A stretch of 64,000 bases of DNA from JAIOSF01 sp047159865 (lineage in GTDB: Bacteria > Campylobacterota > Campylobacteria > Campylobacterales > Arcobacteraceae): assembly GCF_047159865.1 (NCBI RefSeq), contig NZ_AP038804.1, positions 1 to 64,000 on the forward strand. The letters are read 5' to 3'. This document shows, in pieces, positions 63,441 to 64,000 of the stretch (position 1 is its first letter; every line of letters begins with the position of its first letter). A model generated the notes under the pieces. It worked only from the letters and a program-made list of their open reading frames with translations, was not told the origin of the DNA and made no database searches. Position numbers and translations under genes: made by a program.

Positions 63441-64000
63441 TTATGTGATTCAATATACTTTTTAAGTAAAGGATCCGTTGCATACACATTAATTAAATTA
63501 TTAAATTTAACAACATTTTTTATAAATTCCTTATCTTTTTCTAAATGATAATCAGACATAATTATATTTTTGTCATAAAAATGTCCAGAATTAGGATCTA
63601 TACCTATTCCTAACAAATAAATATCCATTTTTATATTTTTGTATTGTTCAAGCATTATAGCTAAAGATAACATCCCCGTTGATATGTGCGTAAACCTATT
63701 TTTTTTTCCTTTTAAATTATAAAGATAATATTTGAAAAGTCCTTTTAAACCATAATTTTTTAAAATAAATTTATTACTTATATACTTATTTTTACACTTA
63801 TTTAAGATTTTCTCATTTAAGTAAATAATATTATTTTGATTAAAAGTTGTTTGACTTAAATTATATTTTGATTCTTCTGTTACTGTCTTTAATGCAGTTA
63901 CAAATAATGTATCAACATATGATTCTTTAATTTCATTGTAATCAACCGTACATACTTTATCTCTTTTTGTAAATATATAATTACTAACCACTCCATATAA
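63437..64000 (-). CDS. GT42/GT29-like (sialyltransferase-fold) protein, 5' end beyond window
   Basis: The frame is open from the right edge to a stop at 63437. A GTG at 63991 could start a 184-residue protein, but the expected N-terminal Rossmann strand and nucleotide loop of the family are missing, so I read it as truncated by the window. The visible part has STGMLSLAIMLEQYK followed by MDIYLLGIGID, then HFYD and a final KFNNLINVYATDPLLKKYI. This order (Ser/Thr-Gly helix, hydrophobic strand, active-site His) resembles the C-terminal half of bacterial CMP-sialic acid transferases of GT42 and of GT29. The donor is not known. Confidence 0.6.
   Translation of the reverse strand, partial: LYGVVSNYIFTKRDKVCTVDYNEIKESYVDTLFVTALKTVTEESKYNLSQTTFNQNNIIYLNEKILNKCKNKYISNKFILKNYGLKGLFKYYLYNLKGKKNRFTHISTGMLSLAIMLEQYKNIKMDIYLLGIGIDPNSGHFYDKNIIMSDYHLEKDKEFIKNVVKFNNLINVYATDPLLKKYIESHK

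Noticed and set aside
1..64000. CRISPR array, IS element, prophage or integration site
   Set aside because: No regularly spaced direct repeats, transposase, integrase catalytic domain or tRNA-flanking repeats were seen; the integrase-like signal is limited to the N-terminal domain of one PPK2.

Overview
The window comes from an AT-rich genome of the phylum Campylobacterota (former Epsilonproteobacteria), most likely the Arcobacter group. The evidence is the aspartokinase-hobA-holB-folP cluster (HobA is a DnaA-binding protein known only from this phylum), coding and intergenic DNA both very rich in A and T, frequent TTG/GTG starts behind AAGGA-type ribosome sites, and an ADP-heptose/LPS core locus. 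Genes are tightly packed. No stretch over 300 bases lacks a gene; the longest gap (249 bp, 8489-8737) holds a candidate 6S RNA. I saw no tRNA, rRNA, IS element, prophage or CRISPR array.

Layout. 1-8.5 kb (minus): cheA (cut by the left edge) and cheY, then a chain read right to left as purD, an RDD membrane protein, lptD, a phosphoribosyltransferase and pnp, mostly with overlapping ends. 8.5-12 kb: candidate 6S RNA upstream of purD, a lone protein with a nuclease-like core, and two tandem PPK2 polyphosphate kinases, the second with an unusual N-terminal domain. 12-19 kb: purN-alr-TRIC channel (minus), hisS, a three-gene djlA/BFD-like/small-protein operon (minus), and tatB-tatC-queA. 19-29.5 kb: a chemoreceptor with a periplasmic CxxCH haem motif, argG, hemW, rppH, lysC-hobA-holB-folP, dapE, a small unknown protein and a gamma-type carbonic anhydrase-like protein. 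29.5-35.6 kb: nhaA, a Kef-type antiporter, ccoG and a siroheme nitrite/sulfite reductase. 35.8-38.6 kb: a solitary protein of about 930 residues of unknown function. 38.6-45.2 kb: a 7TM histidine kinase and response regulator, an ABC exporter, pyrC, and a RecD-like helicase. A pair of matching 15-bp palindromes exactly 40 bp apart lies between the ABC exporter and pyrC. 45.2-48.9 kb: an fbpABC ferric iron importer behind two Fur-box-like sites.

48.9-64 kb is an LPS/surface glycan locus. One long minus-strand run, transcribed from about 60.0 down to 48.9 kb, encodes a WaaE/LgtF-type glucosyltransferase, a GT4 enzyme, two tandem YrbL-like kinases, a WaaP-like kinase, a thymidylate-kinase-like P-loop protein, a GT9 enzyme, HldD, HldE, WaaF, a secreted LigE-type DNA ligase and a glycosidase-like protein. 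Divergent and convergent to it are two more GT4 enzymes (plus strand) and two genes at the right edge, the last a GT42/GT29-like (sialyltransferase-fold) protein that runs off the window.

The observations I rate highest are the candidate 6S RNA, the about 930-residue orphan protein, the block of four kinase-like genes inside the LPS core operon, the paired palindromes before pyrC, and the arm-domain-like extension on the second PPK2. I do not claim a complete new system: each is a lead with a stated test.
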